Positions 44,677 to 52,883 of a DNA stretch of 64,000 nucleotides are shown here, piece after piece (the stretch's first letter is position 1; every line of letters begins with the position of its first letter). Origin of the DNA: an uncultured Muribaculaceae bacterium (lineage in GTDB: Bacteria; Bacteroidota; Bacteroidia; Bacteroidales; Muribaculaceae). Location of the stretch: assembly GCA_910587475.1 (NCBI GenBank), contig CAJUMR010000007.1, positions 1 to 64,000 of the forward strand. Reading direction: 5' to 3'. The position numbers and the translations under genes were made by a program. Below the pieces are notes generated by a model that did not search any database, was not told where the DNA came from, and saw only the letters and a list, made by a program, of their open reading frames with translations.

Positions 44677-45657
44677 TCAGTGATCTCTCGATATGATGTA
44701 GTCGAAAAGTGCGATCAGAGAGTCTTTGATGTCGGAAGCGGGGAATGGCTCCAGCACGGCGGCCGCCTCTTGGCGCAGGCGTTTCATCTCGCTGAAAGCG
44801 TAGTCTATGCCACCGTTGTCGATGGCATATGATATGAGAGTGGAGATGTCGTCTTCGTCGAGTATTTCTTTTTTCGACAGGCTGACCATTTCGTCGTGAG
44901 CCGGCAGATCCTGGCGCAGGAGTGTGTGGAGCAAGGGCAAGGTGATCTTTCCTTCTCTCAGGTCGTTGCTCGTCGGTTTGCCGATGGCGTCGTTGCCGAA
45001 GTAGTCAAATATGTCGTCGCGTATCTGGAAGCAAAGTCCGAGTAGACGGGCATATTCGGCGAGTGCATCGACGCGGCTGTCGTCAATCCCTGCGGCATAG
45101 CATCCCATCTTTGCGCATGCTATGAATAGCGAAGCGGTTTTGTTGCTTATAATGTTGTAGTAAGCTTCTTCGGTCAAAGTGTGGTAGCGGGCGTTGTAGA
45201 TCTGGTCGATTTCGCCGAGCGAGAGCAGTTTGCCGAGGTGACATAGGGCATCGATAATGCGGATGTCGCCGGTCGAAATGGCCTGTTGCATAGCACACGA
45301 CACAAAGTAGTCACCGACAAGCACCGCGATGTGGTTGTCCCAGATGGAATTGATGGTCGGCTTGTTGCGTCGTGTCTTCGAGTCGTCGACAACGTCGTCG
45401 TGGATAAGTGTGGCGTTGTGGAGCAGTTCGACAGCCGCAGCTGCAGCGATTGTGCGGTCATTGACCCCGCCGAACAGCTTGGAACACAGAATTACAATCA
45501 CCGGTCTGATCTGCTTGCCTTTTGAACTGAGCTGGGCAGAGACGACGCTGTTCATCAATTGATTTGATGTGGCGAGTTGCGAGCTCATCTGAAGATTAAG
45601 CCGTTCGAGTTCGGGTGATATCGTTTTATGTATGGCTTCGAGAATAGTCATGATCAT
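44677..45657 (-). CDS. Polyprenyl diphosphate synthase
   Basis: 326 residues from ATG 45657 (or 324 from 45651); a frame extending to 45765 crosses the promoter and is rejected. The two Asp-rich motifs are LIHDDVVDD and FQIRDDIFDYFG; KGKQIRPV is the diphosphate-binding lysine-arginine block. It condenses isopentenyl units onto allylic diphosphates; long-chain (octaprenyl type) products for menaquinone are likely because the positions before the first motif lack bulky short-chain determinants (inference). Confidence 0.93.
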   Translation of the reverse strand: MIMTILEAIHKTISPELERLNLQMSSQLATSNQLMNSVVSAQLSSKGKQIRPVIVILCSKLFGGVNDRTIAAAAAVELLHNATLIHDDVVDDSKTRRNKPTINSIWDNHIAVLVGDYFVSCAMQQAISTGDIRIIDALCHLGKLLSLGEIDQIYNARYHTLTEEAYYNIISNKTASLFIACAKMGCYAAGIDDSRVDALAEYARLLGLCFQIRDDIFDYFGNDAIGKPTSNDLREGKITLPLLHTLLRQDLPAHDEMVSLSKKEILDEDDISTLISYAIDNGGIDYAFSEMKRLRQEAAAVLEPFPASDIKDSLIALFDYIISRDH

Positions 45658-45669
45658 GCTTACAGGGTG

Positions 45670-45677
45670 CAAAGGTA
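45670..45677 (-). promoter_or_regulatory. Promoter -7 box of the polyprenyl synthase gene
   Basis: TACCTTTG on the minus strand, 12 nt before the ATG at 45657, so the leader is very short. Confidence 0.65.
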
Positions 45678-45686
45678 GCAACTTTT

Positions 45687-45736
45687 TTTGATGGAACGAC
45701 GGATTCTTAGTAATTTTAGCCATTGATAAGGCTAAA
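45687..45736 (+). promoter_or_regulatory. polA promoter with an overlapping dyad
   Basis: TTTG (45687-45690), 20 nt, TAATTTTA (45711-45718, one mismatch). A perfect 7-bp dyad TTTAGCC/GGCTAAA (45715-45721 with 45730-45736) is centred on the predicted start, as an operator would be. It is divergent from the polyprenyl synthase promoter 10 nt to the left. Confidence 0.5.
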
Positions 45737-45790
45737 TTGACGGCCTTATAATGAAACAACAGCAACGAAACTCAGCAATAAAACCGCAAT

Positions 45791-48529
45791 ATGGAAGAAA
45801 AGAAATTGTTTTTACTTGATGCTTATGCACTTATTTACAGGGCTTACTATGCGTTGTTCAGGTCGCCGCGACTGACGTCGTCGGGACTTAACACGTCGGC
45901 CATATTCGGTTTTTGCAACACTCTCGACGAAATCCTCCGCAAGGAGAAACCTGATTATATAGCAGTGTGTTTCGATCCGCCCGGCGGTCACACATTCAGG
46001 CATGAGGCCTATCCCGAATATAAGGCCCAACGCGACAAACAGCCCGAGGATATAACGGTCTCGGTACCCTATATCAAACGTATTCTCGAGGCCTACCGCA
46101 TACCGGTGGTAGAGATGGCCAATTACGAGGCCGACGATGTGATCGGCTCTCTGGCGAAAGCGGCAGGCCGGGAGGGGTTCACCACATATATGATGACACC
46201 CGACAAGGACTATGGGCAGCTGGTCGACGATCACACTTTCATGTATCGTCCGGCTCTCAAGGGCAAAGGATTCGAGATCAGGGGGCCGCAAGAGGTGTGT
46301 GAGCGCTATGGCATATCGACGCCATTGCAGGTTATCGACCTGCTTGCTCTCGAAGGCGATGCGAGTGACAATGTGCCCGGTTGCCCCGGAGTCGGAGAAA
46401 AGACTGCTGCGAAACTGATCGCCGAATGGGGATCGGTGGAAAATCTTCTTGACAATGTCGACAGCCTGAAAGGGGCGCTGCGCACGAAAGTGGCCGACAA
46501 TGCCGAGCAGATACGTTTTTCCAAGTTCCTTGTTACGATAAAAACCGATGTGCCGCTCGATGTCACACCTGAAATGCTCATCCGCCGTGAACCCGATGTC
46601 GATGCTCTCGTCGCGATATACGACGAACTTGAGTTCAAGACATTCGCCGCAAGGCTCAAACCATCGTTGCCCGAACCGGCAAAGGTGTCAGCCGAAATGG
46701 GATCGTTGTTTGACTCGGTCGACGACGATGCTGCGGCAGAGGCGTCGCCTTCCATGGAAGTGGAGATGCTTGATGACGCCGCCGATGTAGCGCGCTTTGT
46801 CGGTGCGGTTCTGGAGGCTGATATGGTCGGGGTGTCGTTTTTCGTTGTCGGCGACGATGCGATGACAGCGCGTCTGGAGGGTGTGGCCATGAATATTGCC
46901 GACGACCGCAGCGCTTATGTGGCGTTGCCGCCCGAGGGCATGGGCCGGGAAGAACTGATGGCTGAGCTTGCGCCGCTTTTTGCATCGGAAAAACTGACTG
47001 TGGCAACGGCCGACGTGAAGCGCGACCTGCTGTTGCTCCGCAGGGAGAATGTTGCGTTCACTGCCCGGTTCTTCGATGTTTCGATAGCTCATTATATACT
47101 GTCGCCCGAGACCAATCACCGTCCGGCCAATCTTGCGGCATCGTATCTGAAGCGCAAGGGGATCGATTTCGACCTGACTCCGGCCGAGGTCAAGAACGCT
47201 TATGCCGCCGACAGCACACGATATGTGCGCGTAAATTGCGAAAATTCGCTGTTTGTCAGATTGCTCGCTCCTGTGCTGTTGGCCGAGATCGAGAAGCAGG
47301 GGCAGACTCACCTGCTTGATAAGATAGAGTTTCCGTTTGCGCTCGTCCTTGCCGACATGGAGTGGGAGGGGGTGCGCATCGACGTAGCCGAGCTGGAAGC
47401 CCAGTCACGCCGTCTGACAGCGCGGCTTGCGGGCCTTGAGAGCCGTGTTTATGAACTTGCGGGAGGCCCGTTCAACATAGCGTCGCCGATGCAGGTCGGC
47501 GAAGTGCTGTTCGGCAAGCTGCAGATCGACCAGGCGGCAAAGAAAACCAAGCGCGGGGCATGGTCGACGACTGAGGAAGTGCTCGAAAAGTACCGCCACA
47601 AACATCCGATCGTAGAGTTGATCCTTGAGATACGCGGTCTGCGAAAATTGCTCGCCACTTATGTCGATGCGTTGCCCAAGCTGATCAATCCGCGCACTGG
47701 CAAGATCCACACGACCTACAACCAGACCGTCACTGCCACCGGGCGCATATCTTCGGCCAATCCCAATCTTCAGAACATACCTATCCGCACTGACGAAGGC
47801 CGCGAGATACGCAGGGCATTCATTCCCGACCGCGGCGATCTGATGATGAGCGCCGACTATTCGCAGATCGAGCTGCGCCTGATGGCCGCGCTCAGCGGCG
47901 ACCCGGCGATGGTCGAGGCGTTTGTCGAGCATCAGGACATCCACCGTGCAACGGCAGCAAAGATCTATCACCTCGATCCTTCTGAGGTGAGCGAAAACCA
48001 GCGCCGGGCGGCCAAAACAGCCAATTTCGGCATCATCTATGGCATTTCGGCCTTCGGCCTTTCGGAGCGTCTGGCGATACCTCGTGCAGAGGCAAAGGAA
48101 CTCATCAGCGGTTATCTGAGGACATATCCGGGCGTTGACCGTTATATGAAGGAGGTCGTCGAGACTGCGCGACGCGACGGTTTTGTCACGACGATAATGG
48201 ATCGTAAGCGCTTCCTGCCCGAGATCAATTCGCGTAACGCTGTGGTCAGGGGCTATGCCGAGCGCAATGCGATCAACGCGCCATTGCAGGGATCTGCCGC
48301 CGATATAATAAAGATTGCGATGATCGACATTGACCGGGAGATCAAGCGTCGCCGACTGAAGTCGCGTATGATACTCCAGGTGCACGACGAACTTGTGTTT
48401 AACGTCGTCGCCGACGAACAGGCTGAACTCAATGAGCTTGTGGTGCGTTTGATGGAGAGGGCTTATACGGGCCGCGTTCCCCTCGAAGTGGGCGTCGGAG
48501 TAGGCGCCAACTGGCTCGAGGCTCATTAA
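45791..48529 (+). CDS. polA: DNA polymerase I with degenerate 3'-5' exonuclease
   Basis: 912 residues, typical length. The 5' nuclease domain (1-290) includes LLDAYALIYRAYYAL and LEGDASDNVPGCPGVGEKTA. The polymerase domain (about 520-912) has motif A DYSQIELRLMAALS, motif B RRAAKTANFGIIYG and motif C QVHDELVF. The middle domain (about 325-500) aligns with the proofreading exonuclease, but the usual DTET motif is replaced by VSFFVVGDD, and the later QNLKYD-type motif reads ATADVKRD, so proofreading is probably lost. It repairs gaps and replaces Okazaki primers. Confidence 0.97.
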   Translation: MEEKKLFLLDAYALIYRAYYALFRSPRLTSSGLNTSAIFGFCNTLDEILRKEKPDYIAVCFDPPGGHTFRHEAYPEYKAQRDKQPEDITVSVPYIKRILEAYRIPVVEMANYEADDVIGSLAKAAGREGFTTYMMTPDKDYGQLVDDHTFMYRPALKGKGFEIRGPQEVCERYGISTPLQVIDLLALEGDASDNVPGCPGVGEKTAAKLIAEWGSVENLLDNVDSLKGALRTKVADNAEQIRFSKFLVTIKTDVPLDVTPEMLIRREPDVDALVAIYDELEFKTFAARLKPSLPEPAKVSAEMGSLFDSVDDDAAAEASPSMEVEMLDDAADVARFVGAVLEADMVGVSFFVVGDDAMTARLEGVAMNIADDRSAYVALPPEGMGREELMAELAPLFASEKLTVATADVKRDLLLLRRENVAFTARFFDVSIAHYILSPETNHRPANLAASYLKRKGIDFDLTPAEVKNAYAADSTRYVRVNCENSLFVRLLAPVLLAEIEKQGQTHLLDKIEFPFALVLADMEWEGVRIDVAELEAQSRRLTARLAGLESRVYELAGGPFNIASPMQVGEVLFGKLQIDQAAKKTKRGAWSTTEEVLEKYRHKHPIVELILEIRGLRKLLATYVDALPKLINPRTGKIHTTYNQTVTATGRISSANPNLQNIPIRTDEGREIRRAFIPDRGDLMMSADYSQIELRLMAALSGDPAMVEAFVEHQDIHRATAAKIYHLDPSEVSENQRRAAKTANFGIIYGISAFGLSERLAIPRAEAKELISGYLRTYPGVDRYMKEVVETARRDGFVTTIMDRKRFLPEINSRNAVVRGYAERNAINAPLQGSAADIIKIAMIDIDREIKRRRLKSRMILQVHDELVFNVVADEQAELNELVVRLMERAYTGRVPLEVGVGVGANWLEAH

Positions 48530-48584
48530 TATTTACTATCGACTAAACTTTTTTTCACAAAAATTGTCATATTTACACATAGTC

Positions 48585-48616
48585 GTTGTTTTATCAAAGA
48601 CAATGTATTAATTTTG
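48585..48616 (+). promoter_or_regulatory. Promoter of the small membrane-protein gene
   Basis: GTTG (48585-48588), 20 nt, TAATTTTG (48609-48616). Predicted start near 48623, leader about 36 nt. Confidence 0.6.
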
Positions 48617-48658
48617 TAGAGTAAAAACTCTGCGCATCCTCTCACCGATATTAAAGAT

Positions 48659-49009
48659 ATGGACAAAGAAGTGAAACAACATATTACGGATCCAGCCCTT
48701 CAGACCGCTCCTCAAGAGCCGGCCGCTGTGGAGCCGGCCGAAAAACCAACGCGCGGACGGGCAAAGTACAATAAGTTTGCGCTCATCAGCATCGTGCTCA
48801 CAGTCGGAGCGTGGATAGCGCTCTCGTTTGAGGGAAAGATAGCTCTGGCGATCAGCGTGGTCGCTTTTATCTGCGGATGTATTGGCCTTAAGTCGTCGAC
48901 CCGCACGTGGCGCAACACGGCCGTGACATCGCTTGTTGCTTCGGCGGTGCTGATGGTGGTGCTTACAGCTTTCCTGATAGTGATATTTGTCGGTCTTAAC
49001 TCTCTCTGA
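48659..49009 (+). CDS. Small membrane protein of unknown function
   Basis: 116 residues: a polar, proline-rich, probably cytoplasmic N part (1-38), then three membrane helices (about 40-57, 60-76 and 88-112). The overall form resembles DUF4190-like proteins, but no firm family assignment is possible. It has its own promoter after polA and converges on trmD with a 2-nt gap. Confidence 0.75.
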   Translation: MDKEVKQHITDPALQTAPQEPAAVEPAEKPTRGRAKYNKFALISIVLTVGAWIALSFEGKIALAISVVAFICGCIGLKSSTRTWRNTAVTSLVASAVLMVVLTAFLIVIFVGLNSL

Positions 49010-49011
49010 TC

Positions 49012-49689
49012 TCACTCGCCGAGCAGATCGGGGCGCAGCCGGCGTGTGCGTTCGAGCGCTTGCTCATGACGCCATTCGTCGATCTTTGCCTGATGGCCTG
49101 AAAGCAGGATATCGGGCACTTTCCAACCATTGTAGCAAGCCGGGCGGGTGTAGATTGGAGGTTCGAGCAGGTCGTCCTGAAACGAATCGGACAGCGCACT
49201 CTGTTCGTCGCCGATCGCGCCGGGAATCAGTCTTACTATGGCGTCGGCAATGATGGCCGCGGGCAACTCACCGCCTGTGAGCACATAGTCGCCGACTGAG
49301 ATTTCGCGGGTGATGAGATGCTCTCTGATGCGATAGTCAATGCCTTTGTAGTGGCCGCAGAGTATTATGATGTTCTGCAGCAGCGACATGCTGTTGGCTA
49401 TCCGCTGGTTGAACACTTCGCCGTCGGGAGCCGTGAAGATCACTTCATCGTAGTTGCGCTCAGCTTTCAGCGCTGATATGCAGCGGTCGACAGGTTCGAC
49501 CTGCATCACCATGCCTGCGTCGCCGCCGAATGGATAATCGTCGACTTTGCGGTGGCGGTTGGTGGTGTAGTCCCTGAGATTGTGGACTTTGAGTTCTACG
49601 AGGCCTTTGTCCTGGGCACGTTTCAGGATCGAACAGCCCAGAGGCGATTCGAGCATCTCGGGAAGAACGGTAATGATGTCGATGCGCAT
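49012..49689 (-). CDS. trmD: tRNA (guanine37-N1)-methyltransferase
   Basis: 225 residues, normal for TrmD. The SPOUT fold shows MRIDIITVLPEML, HNLRDYTTNRHRKVDDYPFG split around the knot region, ILCGHYKGIDYRI and the SAM-binding knot SVGDYVLTGGELPA. It methylates G37 next to the anticodon and prevents +1 frameshifts. Single gene with its own promoter. Confidence 0.97.
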   Translation of the reverse strand: MRIDIITVLPEMLESPLGCSILKRAQDKGLVELKVHNLRDYTTNRHRKVDDYPFGGDAGMVMQVEPVDRCISALKAERNYDEVIFTAPDGEVFNQRIANSMSLLQNIIILCGHYKGIDYRIREHLITREISVGDYVLTGGELPAAIIADAIVRLIPGAIGDEQSALSDSFQDDLLEPPIYTRPACYNGWKVPDILLSGHQAKIDEWRHEQALERTRRLRPDLLGE

Positions 49690-49717
49690 AATAATTGTTA
49701 TCGTTGGTTTGAGTATG

Positions 49718-49725
49718 CAAAATTA
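49718..49725 (-). promoter_or_regulatory. Promoter -7 box of trmD
   Basis: TAATTTTG on the minus strand, an exact TAnnTTTG match, 28 nt before the trmD ATG. Confidence 0.6.
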
Positions 49726-49737
49726 AGAATAAAATCG

Positions 49738-49745
49738 TACTTTTG
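49738..49745 (+). promoter_or_regulatory. Promoter -7 box of the lipoprotein-SIMPL unit
   Basis: TACTTTTG on the plus strand, an exact TAnnTTTG match, divergent from the trmD box 12 nt away; the ATG follows at 49821. Confidence 0.55.
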
Positions 49746-49820
49746 CATCATGAGCGTCCACAACTATTTGGCGTGTGATTCTGTTGTAATGTCTACGATT
49801 TTTTTATTTCAAATCATTCA

Positions 49821-50234
49821 ATGAACCGCTTCTTACTGTTGCTGGCTGTTGCCGTAGGGCTGTCGGCAAGTTCATGCAAGGAAACATACGATCAGGGTGT
49901 GTGTCAGAACCTGACAGATAAAATCGTCTGCGAAAAGTCGTTGACGCAGGTCGATTATGCCGAAATGCTCGAGCAGTATGAGTCGATACTGCAGTATCTT
50001 ATCGCCCGTGCCGATGAGGTGATAGCCGAGAGCGATGAGTCGGCCCGCGAAGCGCTCATGCTGAGCATGCGCTCCGATGAAGAGTATCTACGCCGTTTCG
50101 GCTATATGTTCACGTTCGGATCGACGCTCTATCAGGCCGATGTCAAGAACGAGCTTGACGACGATAATCATGCCACATATCTCCGCATCGGGCACTACAG
50201 CGATGAGTTTGCCCATCGCACAGAGCAACTTTAA
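49821..50234 (+). CDS. Small lipoprotein of unknown function
   Basis: 137 residues. The signal peptide ends in the lipobox SASSC (Cys19). The mature part is helical and acidic, with Cys at CQN and VCEK. I do not recognise the family. It precedes the SIMPL gene by 31 nt and probably shares its transcript, so both may act in the periplasm. Confidence 0.75.
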   Translation: MNRFLLLLAVAVGLSASSCKETYDQGVCQNLTDKIVCEKSLTQVDYAEMLEQYESILQYLIARADEVIAESDESAREALMLSMRSDEEYLRRFGYMFTFGSTLYQADVKNELDDDNHATYLRIGHYSDEFAHRTEQL

Positions 50235-50265
50235 TTATAACAACAGTCAAAAAACTCGATAAATT

Positions 50266-50973
50266 ATGAAAAAATCAACAATCTTGCTGTCGTCGGCGAT
50301 CATCTCCGCCGGCATTGTCATACTCGGTTTCTCCCTGAAGGCCGGGATCGACAACTTCAGTGACCGTGACCGCGATGTGACGGTGCGCGGTCTGTGCGAG
50401 CGTCAGGTTGCGGCCAATAAGGTTACCTGGCCCATCGTGACCAAGGAGATGGGCAACGATCTGATTGGGATCTACGACAAAATCCAGTCGAACAACGCCG
50501 CTATACTTGCATTCCTGAAGGCTAACGGCATCGAGGAAAGCGAAATCTCTGTCAACGCTCCGGCTGTCAGCGACCGGCTTGCCGACAGCTACAATGCGGA
50601 AAACGTCAGAGTGCGCTACAATGTGACAAATGTCATCGTGGTGACTTCTTCGAAGGTTGATCTGGTGCGTGGTCTTATCGATCGTCAGACCGATCTGATG
50701 AAGCAGGGTGTGGCTGTGATTGCCGGAGACTATCAGTACCGCACAACCTACGAATACACCGATCTCAACTCGATCAAGCCTGAAATGATCGCCGAGGCCA
50801 CGAGAAATGCCCGCGAAGCTGCCGACAAATTTGCAGCCGACTCGGAGAGCCACCTCGGCAAGATCAAGACCGCCCGGCAGGGACAGTTCTCGATTGAGGA
50901 CCGCGATCAGTACACTCCTTATATCAAAAACATCAGAGTCGTCACGTCGATAGACTATTACCTCGAAGATTAG
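50266..50973 (+). CDS. SIMPL-domain protein (DUF541)
   Basis: 235 residues. An N-terminal hydrophobic segment (about 7-28) anchors or exports the protein; the rest is a SIMPL/YggE-like domain with VTVRGLCERQVAANKVTWPI, then SEISVNAPAVSDR and the late helix TRNAREAADKFAADS. SIMPL proteins are periplasmic or membrane-bound, tied to oxidative stress in some bacteria, with no known enzyme activity. Pairs with the upstream lipoprotein gene. Confidence 0.9.
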   Translation: MKKSTILLSSAIISAGIVILGFSLKAGIDNFSDRDRDVTVRGLCERQVAANKVTWPIVTKEMGNDLIGIYDKIQSNNAAILAFLKANGIEESEISVNAPAVSDRLADSYNAENVRVRYNVTNVIVVTSSKVDLVRGLIDRQTDLMKQGVAVIAGDYQYRTTYEYTDLNSIKPEMIAEATRNAREAADKFAADSESHLGKIKTARQGQFSIEDRDQYTPYIKNIRVVTSIDYYLED

Positions 50974-50983
50974 TGTCAGCTTT

Positions 50984-51014
50984 TTTGTTTTTAAAATAAA
51001 AAGGCCTATCTTTG
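50984..51014 (+). promoter_or_regulatory. dnaX promoter abutting the start codon
   Basis: TTTG (50984-50987), 19 nt, TATCTTTG (51007-51014). The ATG at 51021 begins 7 nt after the box, where transcription should start, so the mRNA may have no leader. Confidence 0.7.
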
Positions 51015-51020
51015 CAAGGT

Positions 51021-52778
51021 ATGGAACACTATATCGTATCGGCACGCAAATATCGTCCGTCGACCTTTGCCTCGGTTGTCGGTCAGCCGGCGCTGACTGC
51101 CACACTTAAAAACGCTATCGCGTCAGACAGGCTGGCTCATGCCTACCTCTTCTGCGGATCGCGCGGAGTCGGCAAAACATCGTGTGCACGAATATTTGCA
51201 AAGACCATCAACTGTGAAAATCTCAACCCCGACGGCGAGGCATGCAACTGCTGCAGTTCGTGTGTGGCTTTCAATGAAGGCCGGTCGCTCAATGTTGTCG
51301 AGCTTGACGCAGCCTCGCACAACAGCATCGAGGACATACGCAGCATGATCGAGCAGGTGCAGCTGCCGCCTACCCAGGGACGCTACAGGGTGTTTATCAT
51401 TGATGAGGTCCACATGTTGTCGCCGTCCGCGTTCAATGCGTTTCTGAAAACGCTCGAAGAACCGCCGTCGTATGTGATTTTCATCCTCGCAACGACAGAG
51501 AAGCACAAGATAATACCGACGATCCTCTCGCGATGTCAGATCTACGATTTCAATCGTATAACGGTGCGCGATATGGTGGGCCATCTCACATATGTTGCCG
51601 GCAAGGAGGGCATTACCGCCGATCCTGCGGCCCTCGCCGTAATAGCAGCCAAGGCCGACGGAGCGATGCGCGACGCGCTTTCGATCTTTGATCAGGTTGC
51701 CGCTTCATCGCGGGGCAACATCACTTATCAGTCGGCGATCGACAATCTCAATGTGCTCGACCATGCCTACTATAAGCGTCTGATTGATGCATTTCTGGGC
51801 AATAATGTGCCGGAAGCGTTGACGATCTATAAGCAGATACGCGACAAAGGCTTTGACTCGCAGTTTTTTGTCAATGGACTTGCTCTCTATATCCGCGATC
51901 TGATGCTCGCGGGCAATCAGCAGACATTGCCGTTGCTTGAGGTCCCCGACGATATGAGATCCGAGATGGCGGATATAGCCTCGCGATGTCGACCGGAGTT
52001 TCTCTATAGGGCGATGGATCTCTGCAACGACACCGACCTCAATTACAGACAGGCTTCCAACAAGCAGTTTCTTGTGGAACTGATGTTGATAAAGCTGTGC
52101 CAACCACTTAGCCCCTCCCACAAAGACAGCGGCGATGGAGAGGGGCAATTGAAACCGATAGCCGCTTCACCATCGCAACCGACTGCACCGCAGACAGTAG
52201 CCGCGCCCCAACCGGCAGCACAGCCGGCAGTTCAGCCGGCGCCACAGCGTCCTGCACCGACATATGCGGCACCTGCACCCTCGCCGGTCTATGCCGGAGA
52301 ACCGGCGCATGCGACGGCTGCTCCGCGGCCGAAGTTGCGGGCACCGGAGCTGACGCTCCGCAAGACAGTCCATAACGAGGCTGCCGCGTCGGCTGCGCCT
52401 GAACGTGAGCGCAGGTCAACGCCTTATAACGACGACGCAGTCGAGACATTCTGGCAATCGTATATGCAATCCCATAGCTCTGCCCGACTGGTTGTCAATA
52501 TCATGCGCAACAGTCATCCTCAGCGCATCGACGGCGGTGCCTACCGCGTGGCTGTCGAAAATGAGATACAGCTTGGTCTGATCAACGATAATCTGGCCGA
52601 CATCACAGCCTATATGCGCGACAACCTCGTCAACGACAACTTTTCGCTCGAGGCGGTGATAAAGGACGGCCCGTCGTCGCCGAAGACATGGACAGAGCGC
52701 GAGGTGCTCGATCACATGAAAAAGACCAACAAACACTTTTCGGAATTTGTCGATGAGTTTAAACTGACATTGTTATAG
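51021..52778 (+). CDS. dnaX: DNA polymerase III subunit gamma/tau
   Basis: 585 residues from ATG 51021 (MEHYIVSARKYRPSTFASVV); a TTG three codons earlier lies in the -7 box and is rejected. The AAA+ domain has GSRGVGKTSCARIFAK, a zinc module (CENLNPDGEACNCCSSC), DEVHMLSPSAFNAFLKTLEE and sensor 1 ILATTEKHKIIPTILSRC. A Pro/Ala/Gln-rich linker (about 370-450) leads to a C-terminal tau-like domain. It forms the clamp-loader motor of the replicase. I see no obvious slippery frameshift site, so a gamma form is not evident. Confidence 0.96.
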   Translation: MEHYIVSARKYRPSTFASVVGQPALTATLKNAIASDRLAHAYLFCGSRGVGKTSCARIFAKTINCENLNPDGEACNCCSSCVAFNEGRSLNVVELDAASHNSIEDIRSMIEQVQLPPTQGRYRVFIIDEVHMLSPSAFNAFLKTLEEPPSYVIFILATTEKHKIIPTILSRCQIYDFNRITVRDMVGHLTYVAGKEGITADPAALAVIAAKADGAMRDALSIFDQVAASSRGNITYQSAIDNLNVLDHAYYKRLIDAFLGNNVPEALTIYKQIRDKGFDSQFFVNGLALYIRDLMLAGNQQTLPLLEVPDDMRSEMADIASRCRPEFLYRAMDLCNDTDLNYRQASNKQFLVELMLIKLCQPLSPSHKDSGDGEGQLKPIAASPSQPTAPQTVAAPQPAAQPAVQPAPQRPAPTYAAPAPSPVYAGEPAHATAAPRPKLRAPELTLRKTVHNEAAASAAPERERRSTPYNDDAVETFWQSYMQSHSSARLVVNIMRNSHPQRIDGGAYRVAVENEIQLGLINDNLADITAYMRDNLVNDNFSLEAVIKDGPSSPKTWTEREVLDHMKKTNKHFSEFVDEFKLTLL

Positions 52779-52826
52779 ATATTTGGAAGCGTGGTTTTAA
52801 GAAACCGCGCCTATGTATAAATGAAT

Positions 52827-52870
52827 AAGGGCGCCTGATTGAGTTCAGGCGCCCTTTCGGATTTTATTGG
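52827..52870. terminator. Bidirectional terminator between dnaX and the triple-module gene
   Basis: Perfect 12-bp stem (52827-52838 with 52845-52856, core GGGCGCCTGA/TCAGGCGCCC), 6-nt loop, TT...ATTTTATT on the right. A second, T-poor 9-bp hairpin precedes it near 52788-52810. Confidence 0.85.
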
Positions 52871-52883
52871 CTGTCTGTTACAG

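Noticed and set aside
47405..48526. 373-codon minus-strand frame inside polA
   Set aside because: Covers the conserved polymerase motifs in antisense; no independent features.
51900..52400. Possible programmed frameshift producing a short gamma form of dnaX
   Set aside because: No A-rich slippery heptamer with a following stem was seen in the region before the Pro/Ala-rich linker.
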